Positions 24,026 to 35,820 of a stretch of DNA of 64,000 nt are shown piece after piece. Position 1 is the first letter of the stretch. Every line of letters starts with the position of its first letter. The DNA lies in NCBI RefSeq assembly GCF_011397635.1, contig NC_064759.1:22840428-22904427 (forward strand), written 5' to 3'. The stretch comes from Epinephelus fuscoguttatus. Its lineage: Eukaryota > Chordata > Actinopteri > Perciformes > Serranidae. The notes below the pieces were generated by a model. That model ran no database searches and had not been told where the DNA came from. It saw only the letters and a program-made list of their open reading frames with translations. The position numbers were made by a program, and so were the translations under genes.

Positions 24026-25194
24026 GTGTCATATATCATACGGCCCGGTGCCTTTTCCTCTAAATTTGCTGAACCGTAATAGCTGTGGTTAGTCTTGACT
24101 CTCCCTCGCTTGGCTATCTATGGATTCCAAATCCAAAAAAAGGATTGTGAAGTTAAAGCACCAAATTATCAGAAATAAACCACTGCAGAGTAGCTGCCTT
24201 GTGGTAAAACATATTAATGAGTGCTCAGTAGGACCTATAAGTAATGTTGATAGGCTTATTAGGACTTCATAGGCTGTGTTATCTTCATTATTTTTCATTA
24301 TTCATTACTTTTATGTCATGGCTCTTTTGGTAGTAAAGGTTGCTGACCCCTGACCTAGGTCCTTTCACAGTTTGGTGTGATGCATCACTATCCTTTGTTT
24401 TTTGCTTTAGAGCCCATCTTTACCCATGGGGCAGTACATCTAAGATGTCATTTTAATATATACATGACGTGACGCAGCATTCCACACCATGCTATGATTC
24501 TCTAAAACAAAAAAAAAACAAACAAAAATACCCTAATACAACCTTGATAATTAATTAATATCTAAAGTGAACAGAGAGTAGAAATAGACCTCCAGTAGAT
24601 CTTTTGTGTGCTTAAAAAAAACAGCAATATTGCATATTAAGCAAATAATATCCTACCTTAAATTAAGTTCAAAGAGTGCTTTATAAGTAAATGTACAGAG
24701 GTCACCATGGGGTGTGTTGCTTTAGCCAAGCGCTGTACACAACGTAAACATCACAGAGGAGTGTGGTTGTTTACTACGTTTCTTGGTTTAGATGTGATGA
24801 GTACTCCACTTTCTCTATGTGGGGCAAAAAGGTCTCCTGTCAGTGGCAGATTTACGGCTCCCTGGAACTGAACCCGTATGTGACTGGTGTAAAGGTGAAC
24901 AACACAAACATGTAAACATGTTACTCCCCACATATGATGTAAGCAACTGCAGGCAGATCACAGACTGTCCTAATACATGAGATGTGCAGCTAAATTGAAA
25001 GGCAGTTAGTGTTTCAGATCTTGACCCACTATTACTAGTGCTGATTAGACGCTGCCAAAATACACAGCCCTTCCAAGTCATCTCATAATGAGGCCAGTGG
25101 TGCCTAAGATGTCACATTAGAGTTACTTTAATTTAATTATAGTGCCCCCATGGGGTCAGCTCGTGTATTTTTTCAAAGCGCGTGCTACATTGCT

Positions 25195-26093
25195 AAACTG
25201 ACTATTCCTGAGTCAAGTCTCAAGTCCTAACCTTTTAGTTTAAAGTCCTAAACAAGTCATAATGCACTCTTCACTAAATGTAATGCCATTTTAACAACAG
25301 GGTAAAAGCATATAAAAATTTACAAAAATCATTAATGTTTTTTAAAATGTGTAATTATATGCAAAAGCAAGTAGAAGTTAATCAGAAAAAAAGTCTTTCA
25401 TAGCAAATATCACTATTAACCACTGCCACAAGGGAATACATTTGCACGTATTTAGTTTTGTATAATGTAAACATCCATCCATCCATCTTCTAACCGATTC
25501 ATCCTCTTGAGCTGACATCCCAGCTGACATCGGGCGAGAGGCAGGGTACACCCTGGACAGGTCGCCAGACTATCGCAGGGCTGACACATAGAGACAAACA
25601 ACCATTCACGCTCACATTCAAACCTACGGACAATTTAGAGTTATCAGTTAACCTAATCCCCAATCTGCATGTCTTTGGACTGTGGGAGGAAGCCGGAGTG
25701 CCCGGAGAAAACCCATGCTGACACGGGGAGAACATGCAAACTCCGCACAGAAGGGGTCCCACACCCAGGATTGAACCGGGAACCCTCTTGCTGTGACACA
25801 ACAATGCTAACCACCACACCACCGTGCCGTAAATGTAAATAGTTGTTGTTAAATAGTAAACAGAGTACTCTAATGCTGAATATGACATTACCAACCTCAA
25901 CCAACTTTTACACCCTTGGGCTCGGGGAAGGTATCAAGTATTTTCAAGTCAAAAGGCTCAACTCAAAGTGAAGTCATGAGTCAAAGTGGAGCTGCAAGTC
26001 TTTTTTGATTATGTCACGTCAAGTCTTAAATCATCAAATTTGTTAACCAAGTCTGACTCAAGTCCAAGTGATGTGACTCAAGTCCACACCTCT
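25195..26093. mobile_element. hAT remnant with AAGTC-rich ends
   Basis: The right end TGACTCAAGTCCACACCTCTG (26073-26093, quoted from its last bases) and repeated CAAGTC words on both sides (25197-25260 and 25940-26090) match a common teleost hAT family. The left terminal repeat was not found. The SINE at 25472-25829 interrupts it. Confidence 0.5.
25472..25829 (-). mobile_element. tRNA-headed SINE, - strand, copy 1
   Basis: Read on the - strand it starts GGCACGGTGGTGTGGTGGTT (box A region) and GGTTCAATCC (box B), continues with the conserved body CATGTTCTCCCCGTGTCAGC and ends in a (GATG)n tail. Target duplication AATGTAAA is present on both sides (25464-25471 and 25832-25839). A second copy with the same orientation is at 63013-63326. 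Confidence 0.82.
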
Positions 26094-26635
26094 GTAAAAA
26101 ACAAGTATTTGAAATGGCGATTCTAGTATTTTAGAATCCTAACTTTAAAAGCGATCACCTTTAGATTATTAATAATAATTCAGTCAGGAATACTCTTGTA
26201 ATACATTTAACCATTTATTGCAACACAAAAAATACCTAAAGCAAGACATAAAATACCTTTTTAACCTTTAAGCCAGGTTTCAGAATTAGGAAGGTGGAGG
26301 CTGGGCTGGAGGAGGCAAAGTTTTGCCGGCAGCGGCAGCAGCCGCAGTGGTGTGTGGCAGCATTAGTCTAGCAGGGATCGGTGAGTAGGACGTCATATTT
26401 AAACGGGCCGCCTTGTTGTGAGAATAGGCTGTGATTGATGTGTGACTGCTTAGAAGCAATGATCCAATCAGCTGGTCACAACTGGGGTGTATGAATAATG
26501 CAAAGCTTCATTAATAAGCATTCAGTATTTCCCAACAGAATCTTGTTATATTTGAAACAGTTTTTTATATTTTTGTGTTCAGAAATAAAAAGGATCAAAA
26601 TATTTTTTCTTCAAAAACTGTATTTTTTGGCACCT

Positions 26636-27376
26636 GAGGCCTGTACTACAAAGCAGGATTTGAAGTTAGCGAGGTAACTTTGGGGTAAATTTAGGGTTTT
26701 CGGTACTACAAAGCTGGTTCACTTTTTACCGGGATAAATCCCCGTGACAACTTAGGCTGAACAGCTTACCTGCTCTGGAACAGGTTAACTTCAGGGTATC
26801 ACATCACAGGCTGTCAACATCCTGACCTCTGACCAATCAGATCACTGAAGAAAAAAGCATCCATGGACATAAGTCTGGAGTCTCATTAAGTGTTTTATGT
26901 GACATCTTCAGAGTAGTTTCATCATCATCCAACTAAATAGCAAAAAATACTCTATATTAATGTCACACTAATGGCCCATAGCTCAGTGATACCCACATAT
27001 AATTAAGTCTCGGATGACGGTGAATTTTTGGATAGTGTTTTCAATGTTTTTAGATTTTCCATTTCAAGATTACAGATTGTTGTTTCATCCCACGCCACTG
27101 ACATTTTTCCTGTTGCGTAGTAGCTACCATTTCATCTCATATCATATGAAGCAGCCTACTTCATTCTTGGTTCTGATGATGTTGCTCATAATTAACACCC
27201 CCGCCTCTTTCACATGAACATGCTCGTGGCTGGATAGGAAAACACAGAGCTGACTGAACTAGGTGATAGCCAGCTTTGTTGTACTGGTTATCCAGAAGGC
27301 CAGTGTTAGGGTTAGTCAAACCAGATAACGAGAGGATATCCTGGGTAGGTTGAACTGGCTTTGTAGTACAGGCCTC
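26636..27376. mobile_element. PIF/Harbinger-like MITE, 741 bp
   Basis: Perfect 19-bp terminal inverted repeats: GAGGCCTGTACTACAAAGC at 26636-26654 and its complement at 27358-27376. The ends then continue with partial similarity (GGATTTGAAG against CAGTTCAACC). No transposase is encoded. The terminal motif resembles Harbinger-type families of fish, but no target duplication could be fixed, so the superfamily is tentative. Confidence 0.65.
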
Positions 27377-27910
27377 TGGTCATAATTAGGGGTGGGGGGC
27401 CCCGTAGCTGTAAAATCCAGATTCAGCCCTGGTAAGTGATGTGAAACTTTAATGTAGACTGCCCTCACTCTGGGGAAGGCTTGATTTTACACTGTATGTT
27501 CAAAAACCAATCCATCTAGTCAGAGACTAAACACCATTTTCAAACTTACCTGGACCAACATTTGTCATCTGTAACCAAACTTGGGATTTCTCTCTGCACG
27601 TTTTACGCACAGTGCACGCTCGGCCCTGTTTGAGCAGCTGTGCGCCAATAGGCAGCCTGAGCAGGGTGCTGGTGGTCTGAATCTGGGTGGAGTTAAGTAT
27701 CTGTGTCACACACTGACAACTGGGAAACCTCCCCGCAACAAACTAACAGGTGTCCTCCTCCTCCTCCTCCTCCTCCTTCAGACCCACAGTCACATCACAG
27801 GGGGGATGCCAGTCCGCGCCGCAGACTCTCTCCCTCAACTCATCTGAACGCTGTTTCTTTACTTTACCTGACCTCACCACTTTCAGGAAATCGCTTTCAC
27901 ATATCCACAA

Positions 27911-30900
27911 ATGATGCACTCGGCACAGAAAGACACCACGTTCACCAAGATCTTTGTAGGAGGTCTTCCTTATCACACAACGGACTCAAGTCTCAGGAAA
28001 TATTTCGAGGTGTTTGGAGACATCGAGGAGGCTGTTGTCATCACCGATCGGCAGACGGGGAAATCCAGAGGATATGGATTTGTAAGTAGCAACCTGTTAC
28101 TAAGTTTGAGTTGCCATTTTTAAAGTTGCCTGCGCACGTGCACAGTCTAAGGGTCAATCGATCCAGTATCGGCACCTGTAGGCCAAAAGATTGTACTTTT
28201 TCCTGCTCTGTGCCACAGAAACAGGTCATTTGTAGCAGATATTGGACAATCCAGACTTTGAACCACTTCAAAATCATGTGCTAGTGAATCACCCTCTGTC
28301 ACATATGACCTCACTACTCCTGGCCCTTCCTAAATATCTTACAAACAAATGAACCATAATTTGTGTGGGTCTCTCTTACTCAATGTAAAATGTGTTGTCT
28401 CCTTCAGGTGACCATGGCAGACCGGGCTTCTGCTGACAGAGCCTGCAAGGACCCCAACCCCATAATAGACGGCAGGAAAGCCAATGTGAACCTGGCCTAC
28501 CTGGGGGCCAAGCCCAGGGTCATACAGCCAGGTGAGGGACTGGACCACAGCTTCATGTCACAACTTCAAGATAACCAAGGTGGCATACAAAGACAGCAGC
28601 CTGAATGCATTTACACACATGAACTTGGATGTAGTCTTAATATTTGGATGATGCAAGCTCACTGTAGAGTGTACTTGTATGATTTTCCCTTGGAAGCAAG
28701 GGCGTAGGTTTCTTTTTAACAGTAGGGGTGACACTTAAGAAACACAGGGTGCAAATTTCAAGGATGAAATGCTTAATTTCTTGCATTCTGGTGAGTTTTA
28801 TGCACCAGTTTGTGCCTTTTCTGTGTCAATGTATGGTGTAAATGTCTTTAAAAGTCCTCATGTTTTAAATTTTGAGGAGGACACGTCCCCTGTGTCCCCC
28901 TGAAATCTACCCCTATGCCTAGAAGGATCAGAACTCTATCTTCAAAATCATCTCCATTGCATCGTGCAAGTGACTTTAAACTTGTTGAACTCTAACTTTA
29001 ACAGCTGTCTATTTTCATTCTAGGATTTGCTTTTGGCGTGCCTCAAATCCATCCAGCGTTCATCCAAAGACCTTACGGGTATGTCCAGCTGCATACGTGA
29101 CACTCCTTTCACAAAATCTGTCTGTATAAAGTGGAAGAAATCTGCTGTTTCCTTTGTATGATCTCATTGAATGTGTGTTTATTGTTGTAAAAAAGTGTCA
29201 TTTATCATTCCCTCCACCTACTATATCCTGAATGGGGACATGTGAGTGTGGATGTGTGCTCCTCTGCTTGGCGTTGACTGTGAAGGAAGTGAACATTTTG
29301 TCCCCAGCCACTGCAGGACTTGACTTCATGTTGTCTGTCTCTCTCTGATCTGACAGGGTCGGTAACGGTTAAAATAGCTGATGAGGGGACATGATGATTT
29401 GAGGAATAGCTGAGTCTGCATTGGGCAGAGCGCTAAAGTGTTACCTGTATACTCTGACATACACAAACGAACTGAAATGGTGACTAGATGCATGGAAGTC
29501 TTTTTGTTTTTTTATTTTCACAGTTTTCCATAGTACATAGATTGGTGTGTGCCTTGTTTTCAGTATGATGTGGTGTTCAGCTTAACTGTGTGCTTATTTC
29601 TACTTGCAGTGGGGGAGGTGGGGGGTGCAGGAGGTTTTTGTGCACACTTTGTGAGTTTTGTTAGGGAGTTGTAACTCTGCAACGGGGTGTTGATTCTTTT
29701 TCCCTTTTTAATAATTGATTTGTGCTTTAGCCTGTGGTTTATTTTTTTCCTCCCAGTTTCTTGTTAACATCGAGTTGATCGTGTTTTGTTGTCAAAAGGG
29801 GGCTGATGATCACTCACAGTGTGTTAATTTCAAAAAATCGATCCCCCGCAACAAAACAAACACTGGGTTGCATGTGGGAGTTCTTTTTCTGTTTCCTTAC
29901 CCATGATGCTGTGTTTTTTTATTATTAACCCATTGCTTTCACTTGTAGCTTACATCTACAGGTACACGATACTGAACGTATTTTTTTCTTTTGTACTTTT
30001 CTCATCACTCCAGCAGCTGTCATTTTAACAACACAGTTAAAATGTGCAGGGGTAGTGAAAACAAATAGTGTTATCACTACAGAAAAGCTCAAGAGATTAT
30101 GTTTAATTGTTCCCATGTTGGCACTTTATCAGCAAAGCTACAGTTTAATGGACCAATTTATCTGAAAATGTCGAGGCTACAAATAAAACCTGGATCACTG
30201 TCTGTATTTTTAGATGTTAAATAACTATAGATTCATCATTTAGCTATGCAATTAACCACAAAAAACAGTCTCTTTATATATGTATAGACAGACTCAAATG
30301 TTCACTGCACGGTAGGTTGGAGACAGAGATCTTAGCCGGTCTCTTAGGCAGCAGCTGTTGGTTACAGTGATCTCCACAGCCTCTCAAATTCAGATGGAAA
30401 ATGGGAGTCACTCAGCAGCGCTGTTAATAATGTATGGCACAGACAGGGCCGCTCGACTGCGGACAACAGGTGGGCCGAGCCATGTGCCCATGAAGCCTTT
30501 TGGTTATGTGCTGGGGATTACCCATGTGTCCTGGTGATTTACAAAGCACCTTTATTTAGCTCTCGACGTGCAGGACCACAAAATGTTCCTCCCATTTCTT
30601 TCAGTGGCGGCAGCTTAAGTCAGCTGTGCCCTTTTAGTGCTTGAACTGTTCATATTAAAACAAGGTCACATCACAAAGAAAGGATACCCGAGTGTCGGTT
30701 CCTATCTTTTCAAGTTTTAAATTACACATGCAATTAGATTTGTCACATTCAATACAAGAATTGTAACATTTTCTCTGATCATTATGAAACTGTAGTACAA
30801 AACAGTTAGCTCTTGTTTGCAGCAGCAGATCTCACATCCCACTTTGTAACCAGGGTGCTGCTTTTTGATCAACCAGGACGCCTCCTGGCTGATGATAAAG

Positions 30901-32310
30901 CAGTAAATCCAGAGAAGTCACTGAGACAGTAGAGCGGCGTAGGCGGCCATTACAGTTGACGAGTGCTCTGCCATGTGTTACTGAAGGAGAAGATCAGCTT
31001 GTCCTTTGGAGATGACAAGGGGAGCAAAAATAGCATGCTTCCAGCCTCCCTTGTCAGTCAAGCTGGCGTGTGTATGTTTGTGTGGGGGTGTGTGTCTGGA
31101 AGAGGGGGAGGGGGCACGTGTCTATGGACAGATATAACAGTTTCACACCTGCTCCTCAATATATTTACTGAGGGTGACTTTACACAAGTTTAAAGTGGGG
31201 CCAAATTTACCTAGAAACCCAGGCTTGTATTTATCCATTTATATCCTGGTGTATATACAGACTTGCTTTTCCACTGTGCAGATCGTATCTGATCTCCTCT
31301 GACACCATGTTTCTCTTTTAAAATAGCTAAATAAATATTTTTTTCAAGCAAATAAACACGACAGGGACTCTGCAGAACCTAATACAACCAAGCACCCACT
31401 TGATAAGATACCTTATGGTTAATACAGCAGCTTCATTGTCTGCCTTGCAATGTACTGCATTTATTAGCTGCTCCATGTCAAAGAAACAAAAGCCTTTTTT
31501 GCCCTATTTGTTTGTGTGTTAGGACCTATTAACATGTGTGAGCATGCCTGTATGTGTGGCGTTAATGTGACCGTATGTGGACAGAATAACGTCCACTTCT
31601 TCTCCTGATATGTTGTGGTGTTGTGCGATAAGCTCGCATTTTGTCAAATACCGTTTTCAGTGAAACACTGGGTGCAGAGCTGGGCTGTGTCTTCTCTTAA
31701 TGCCTTACTGTGTTTCAGATTCAGGTGCTTTTTTTGAAATTAAAAGCTGTGCTCGTGTTTCTTTGTGGTTTTGCTGCTTTTTTAACTTTTCATTTCTAGG
31801 TAGGGTATTTTTTCAGTTGTTAATGAATGGATTTGCTGTGTTCTGAGGACTGGATTGCCGTTTTTGAGGCGCCTGCTTTTCGGTTTCAGCGTTGGAAAGA
31901 TGACTGACTGCAGCTCTGCTTTGACCCGGCTTGTCTTTGTGTCCTACAGAGTCCCTGCCCACTATGTCTACCCTCAGGCCTTTGTCCAACCTAGCGTGGT
32001 GATCCCTCATGTACAACCGTCTGCTGCTACAGCAACAGCTGCTGCTGCCACTTCCCCATACCTTGACTATACTGGAGCAGCGTATGCCCAGTACTCTGCG
32101 GCTGCTGCCACTGCTGCTGCCGCCGCTGCTGCATATGAGCAGTATCCATATGCAGCCTCACCAGCACCAACGAGCTACATGACTACAGCAGGGTATGGAT
32201 ACGCTGTCCAGCAGCCGCTCGCCACTGCTGCCACCCCAGGAGCTGCCGCTGCTGCTGCCGCCTTCAGCCAGTACCAACCTCAGCAGTTACAGACAGATCG
32301 CATGCAGTAA
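27911..32310 (+). CDS. rbm24: rbm24, RRM-type RNA-binding protein (complete, 4 exons)
   Basis: RBM24 binds GU-rich RNA and controls muscle and heart splicing and the stability of mRNAs such as those of p21 and p63. Exons: 27911-28081, 28408-28531, 29024-29078, 31950-32310; 236 residues, the usual length. The RRM is at about residues 11-88, with RNP2 [10 protein letters not shown] and RNP1 [10 protein letters not shown] intact. After it comes the conserved [18 protein letters not shown], an [20 protein letters not shown] block, an Ala-rich stretch and the terminal [10 protein letters not shown]. Two start ATGs are adjacent (27911 and 27914); the second corresponds to human M1. RBM38 is excluded by the long Ala/Tyr-rich tail. 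It could be the rbm24a or rbm24b paralogue. Intron 3 is 2.9 kb. Confidence 0.95.
28697..28917. mobile_element. short hAT MITE in rbm24 intron 2
   Basis: The element starts CAAGGGCGTAGGTTTC and ends GAAATCTACCCCTATG, a diverged hAT terminal repeat (consensus CAGGGGCGTAGGTTT). Flanking octamers cttggaag (28689-28696) and cctagaag (28918-28925) match at six of eight positions. Length 221 bp, no coding potential. Confidence 0.65.
29079..31949 (+). other. rbm24 intron 3, no gene or recognisable repeat
   Basis: This large intron is free of recognised transposons, unlike its surroundings. That may point to regulatory sequence, but no particular element can be named from the sequence alone. Confidence 0.5.
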
Positions 32311-33139
32311 AACCATGACAACTACCTTAAAGGAGGAAAACAGGGGAGGTCACCTGCTCCATGAAGAGGGTGAAGTTACAGTATGAGGGGGAAGACCATA
32401 GGGGCTGGAGGATGGATGTCACTCCTAGGTTTTAACTTAGCAGTCCTACAACCAAAGAGCCTGAGAAAATCACCAAAAATGTGGAGAAAATTAGGAATTA
32501 CTGTATATTTTATTCAAGTAAGATCAGTATTTTGTCACTATTGGATATATATGAATATTTAATATTTATTCAGCAGGAAAATATTTAATGTAAATTGAAG
32601 TAGACTCACTGGACTTCATGTCAACCATTGCTGAATTTTGTGTGTATCGCAGTGGAATATGTATAAAATTCCCAAGTGCATTCATGTCTTATGATCAGGT
32701 TTCTTCCCCTCTTCTTTCAAAACAAACCAAAACACTTGCATACATACAAGAACAGTATGTTACCATCATGCAGTTTTCAGTATTTCATAGTTTTGGACCA
32801 GTATTTTGTTTGGTAAAGCTATGCAGACATCAATATAGAAGATAGTGTTTTGTTAGGATTGTTCTCTTTTTTTTATAGTTGTTTGGAGTGAGATAGATTA
32901 GACGCCCTCATTTAGTTCCTCTTTAAATTAATTTTCTTGATTCTACATAAGACAAAATGCTGAAGTGACGGCTGAAGGTGGAAAAAGCACTCACGTTTCT
33001 TCCCTTTAAAGTGCACCTCAAGTAAGCTCAGCATGAGGGAAGAAACATTGTTGAATGTGAATTGTTCATTTTGACAAAATGTCTCATAATGTGCCTTTTA
33101 AATTATGCTATTTATGTATTTATTATGGAGCCTTACAGT

Positions 33140-33145
33140 AATAAA
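33140..33145 (+). terminator. polyadenylation signal AATAAA (rbm24, proximal)
   Basis: Canonical hexamer 830 bp after the rbm24 stop codon. Confidence 0.5.
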
Positions 33146-33529
33146 CCCTTTATTTTGTGTTCATGTGTTAGTTTGAACCCACGTGTGCTGCTGCGTCATG
33201 ATCAAGAGCATATGATGGATGTTTAAAGTTGGCTTAACAAAGCAATACACTGTATAAAGAACAAACGATGAGTGGAGAGGTAGCAATAAGTCTAACGCAT
33301 TTCCTGTTCTCTGTAGATTTGAAGTTGTTGTCTCTAATAGATTCTTAATTCTGTAATGTCGCTTTTTATACTTGACGAGTTTGATAAAGGACAGCCTGAG
33401 AACTGTTGACTTTTTAAATTTTTTTACATTTGATGTCACTAGACGTTGAATGTTTTCTAATGCAGAGGCATCACCTGTTTTGCCTTGCATTGCGTGCATG
33501 ACTCAATAATGCAAAAATTTAATATGTGA

Positions 33530-33535
33530 AATAAA
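33530..33535 (+). terminator. polyadenylation signal AATAAA (rbm24, distal)
   Basis: Canonical hexamer in an AT-rich context (GTGAAATAAAAGGAAA), followed within 30 bases by a T-run and GT-rich sequence, as expected downstream of a cleavage site. Confidence 0.55.
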
Positions 33536-34482
33536 AGGAAATTTACCTTCAACTTTTTTTGTTCGTCTGTGTCCTGATGAAGCATAGCTCTCATTTGTTA
33601 GTCATATAATCTGTTTTGGCTTTTGTTAACATCTCTCAGCAGGAAATGTTCTTATTCTGTGACCAATATCATGATAGAAACCCAATATAAATCCTGCATC
33701 TCGAGATCCATGTCACTGACTAGTATCTTTTGGCCATTGATCTACACCGCTGCAGAGTTTGATGCAGGCCCCTGTTGACATTATAAATCAACTCAGATGT
33801 TGTGTGTAACATGAATCCAGACTGCTGTGACTCCAAAATAGAAAGTAGGTGAAGTCCCTCTTCCCACATTACACACCCATTAGTTTAAAGAAACTGTTTG
33901 CCAGATTTCCTCATGCTGACCAATTGAAATAAATCAAAACCTTAAAATGAACTTAAATGTTATGTATTTTGGCCATGTTTCTGAATAAATTAAGCTAAAA
34001 TTAAATCTGATACAGCCTGTCCTGTGGCAACGCAGACCCAAACAGCTGACATGCACACTCACTCCCTGTTTGAGCCCTTACAGTCCATTCCCTGCTTTGT
34101 TCACCTGTTTACATCCTTCACTACAGTCCCAATCGCTTATGTTTCTATACAGCTGTGAGGAAACTTGTGACCTGGGCAGATGGAGGAGCAGGCAGGCAGC
34201 TGCAGGGTCTGGAATATCCAGACGGTTTGCTCCAATGGAATAAATTCTATTTTCTGAGTCCCTCAGTTGCCCCCTCAGGTCTTCTCACAGAAGCTGTAGT
34301 CTCCTGACCTCTGCTGGTTCATGTGTGGCACTCCGTATAATCAAGCATCATGCAGCTACACAATGGTGGAAGAAGTTTTCACAACTTTTACTCAAGTGGG
34401 TGTCACTCTACAACTGAATTCTACTGTACTATTATTATGACATTTCATCAGCATTATTTTTGCTTTGTTTTCATTTTTTTCA

Positions 34483-35820
34483 TTCATAAGATAAGACTTT
34501 ATTGTCCCAGAAGGAAATTTGTCTTGGATACGTAAGGTGCCTGCCGTTAAAAGATACAAAAAAAAGTTATACATGCAGTTCCCACATATATACAGTCCAT
34601 ACACAGAGTTGCCACTATTCACAATCCCACACACTCAGTACCAACAGTACATGTACAGACTGCCATCAGCCAACAAATTCCACGCTGCCCATAACACATC
34701 TGTTTTACATAGTGATCATTAAAAAAATACACTTACGTTGAAAAAACAAATTAATATATATATATATATATACATATACACACATTCACATACATACATA
34801 TTCACATGCACATACATACCTACACATACACATTTTATGGTTAAGCTACAGTTAGCTTCCTATTTAAGGCTTTAATGGACACTGTGGGACTCTAAAGCGT
34901 CCGCCTGAGGGGGGAAGTTGGTACTCATGATGAAGGACATGGGTGGGGTCTGAGATAATCTTCCGGGCCTGTCTGGTAATGATTTGCTCACAGATAGACT
35001 GGAGTGTGGCATGCTGCCTGACTCCCATGATTGTCATGGCTCTCTGCATAAGCTTGGTAATCTGGACCTTCAGTTCTACACTGAGGTTGTCAAACCAGGT
35101 TGAGATGCTCTCAACGGTGGTATGGTAGAAGAGGAGCAACACTTTCTGGTTGACTCCAAAGACCCTCAGCCTGCAGAGGACGTGTAGGTGCTGTTGGACA
35201 CTAGTGCAGACCTTATACCTGAACACTCCATGTTAGTTTATGGTCGCTGTGTATGCCCAGGTATTTATACGATTCAGCCTGGGCTATGTTTTGGTCATGG
35301 ATAACCACTGGTGAATGGTCTCCAATAGATCTGGGGTCGAATTTCATCTCCTCTGTTATCTTTATATAGATTATGAAATGTTTCATTTCATGTCTGTACA
35401 CAGCTGTGTCACATGTGTCAGACATGAGACCCAGGATGACTGTATTATTGGAAAATTTTATAATGTAATTATCAGCAGTGCTGCATGTGCATGTATTAGT
35501 GTACAGGGTGAACTAACACATCCCTGGGGTGCGCCAGTGGTGATGGACAGGGGTTCGGACAAAGTCCTGTTCACCCTGACCTGCTGGGTACAGTTAGTGA
35601 GGAATGAATGGAATGAGTGATGAAGTGGCTGACATTCATCAGCTGCAGTGTTTCCGGGAGGACATAAGGCTGTGCGCAAATCTACAAACAACAGTCTAGC
35701 ATAAGCCTTAGGATTCTCAAGATGTTTAGTCACAGGGTGTACTATACCGCCAATTGCATCATCAGTTCCTCTCTGGTGCGTGCAGTCAAACTGGTAGGGA
35801 TCTAGCTGTGGGCCCACATC
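34483..35820 (-). mobile_element. Rex1-like LINE, 5'-truncated, - strand
   Basis: Translated on the - strand, 34864-35817 contains the reverse transcriptase in order: LDPYQFDCTHQRGTDDAIGG, ARLLFVDL, SITTGAPQGCVSSP, then KYLGIHSDHKLTWSVQV, GVNQKVLLLFYHTTVES and RQARKIISDPTHVLHHEYQL. These are hallmarks of the Rex1/Babar clade. The 3' end (34483-34545) is the typical GATAAGACTTTATTGTCCC terminus. The frame is broken at several points and the catalytic FADD-type box was not seen intact, so it is a dead copy. It lies between rbm24 and grina. Confidence 0.88.
34753..34840 (+). repeat. (TA)n and (CATA)n microsatellite inside the LINE tail region
   Basis: A run of TA dinucleotides followed by irregular ACATACATACAT/ATACACAT repeats, between the LINE 3' terminus and its ORF. 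Confidence 0.85.

Larger units (their letters stand above)
23164..24352. mobile_element. hAT (Charlie-like) element hosting a SINE and a LINE fragment
   Basis: The left end is CAGGGGTAGGCAACC and the right end GGTTGCTGACCCCTG, a typical hAT/Charlie terminal inverted repeat. The flanking octamers ttctaggt (23156-23163) and acctaggt (24353-24360) match at six of eight positions, consistent with an old target duplication. The GGCTCT-rich left end and the ATGGCTCTTTTGG right end pair with each other. A short open frame near 24118 (MDSKSKKR...) recalls hAT transposase N-termini but is decayed. Confidence 0.78.
24353..27910 (+). other. intergenic region upstream of rbm24
   Basis: Besides the hAT remnant, SINE and MITE listed separately, no gene is visible. 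The last 350 bp before the rbm24 start contain a (TCC)n tract at about 27751-27777 and probably the 5' UTR and promoter; no TATA box was identified. Confidence 0.5.
32311..33560 (+). other. rbm24: rbm24 3' UTR
   Basis: AT-rich and repeat-free sequence follows the stop. AATAAA polyadenylation signals occur at 33140-33145 and 33530-33535, so the 3' UTR would be roughly 0.85 or 1.25 kb long. Confidence 0.6.

Noticed and set aside
24830-25105. possible hAT ends CAGTGGCAGATTTAC and CCAGTGGTGCCTAAG
   Set aside because: The two ends are not inverted repeats of each other and there is no matching target duplication.
25760-25829. tRNA-like sequence with box A and box B on the - strand
   Set aside because: It is the head of a SINE with target duplications, not a functional tRNA gene.
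27581-27847. open frame just upstream of rbm24
   Set aside because: It spans the (TCC)n tract and probable 5' UTR and has no family resemblance.
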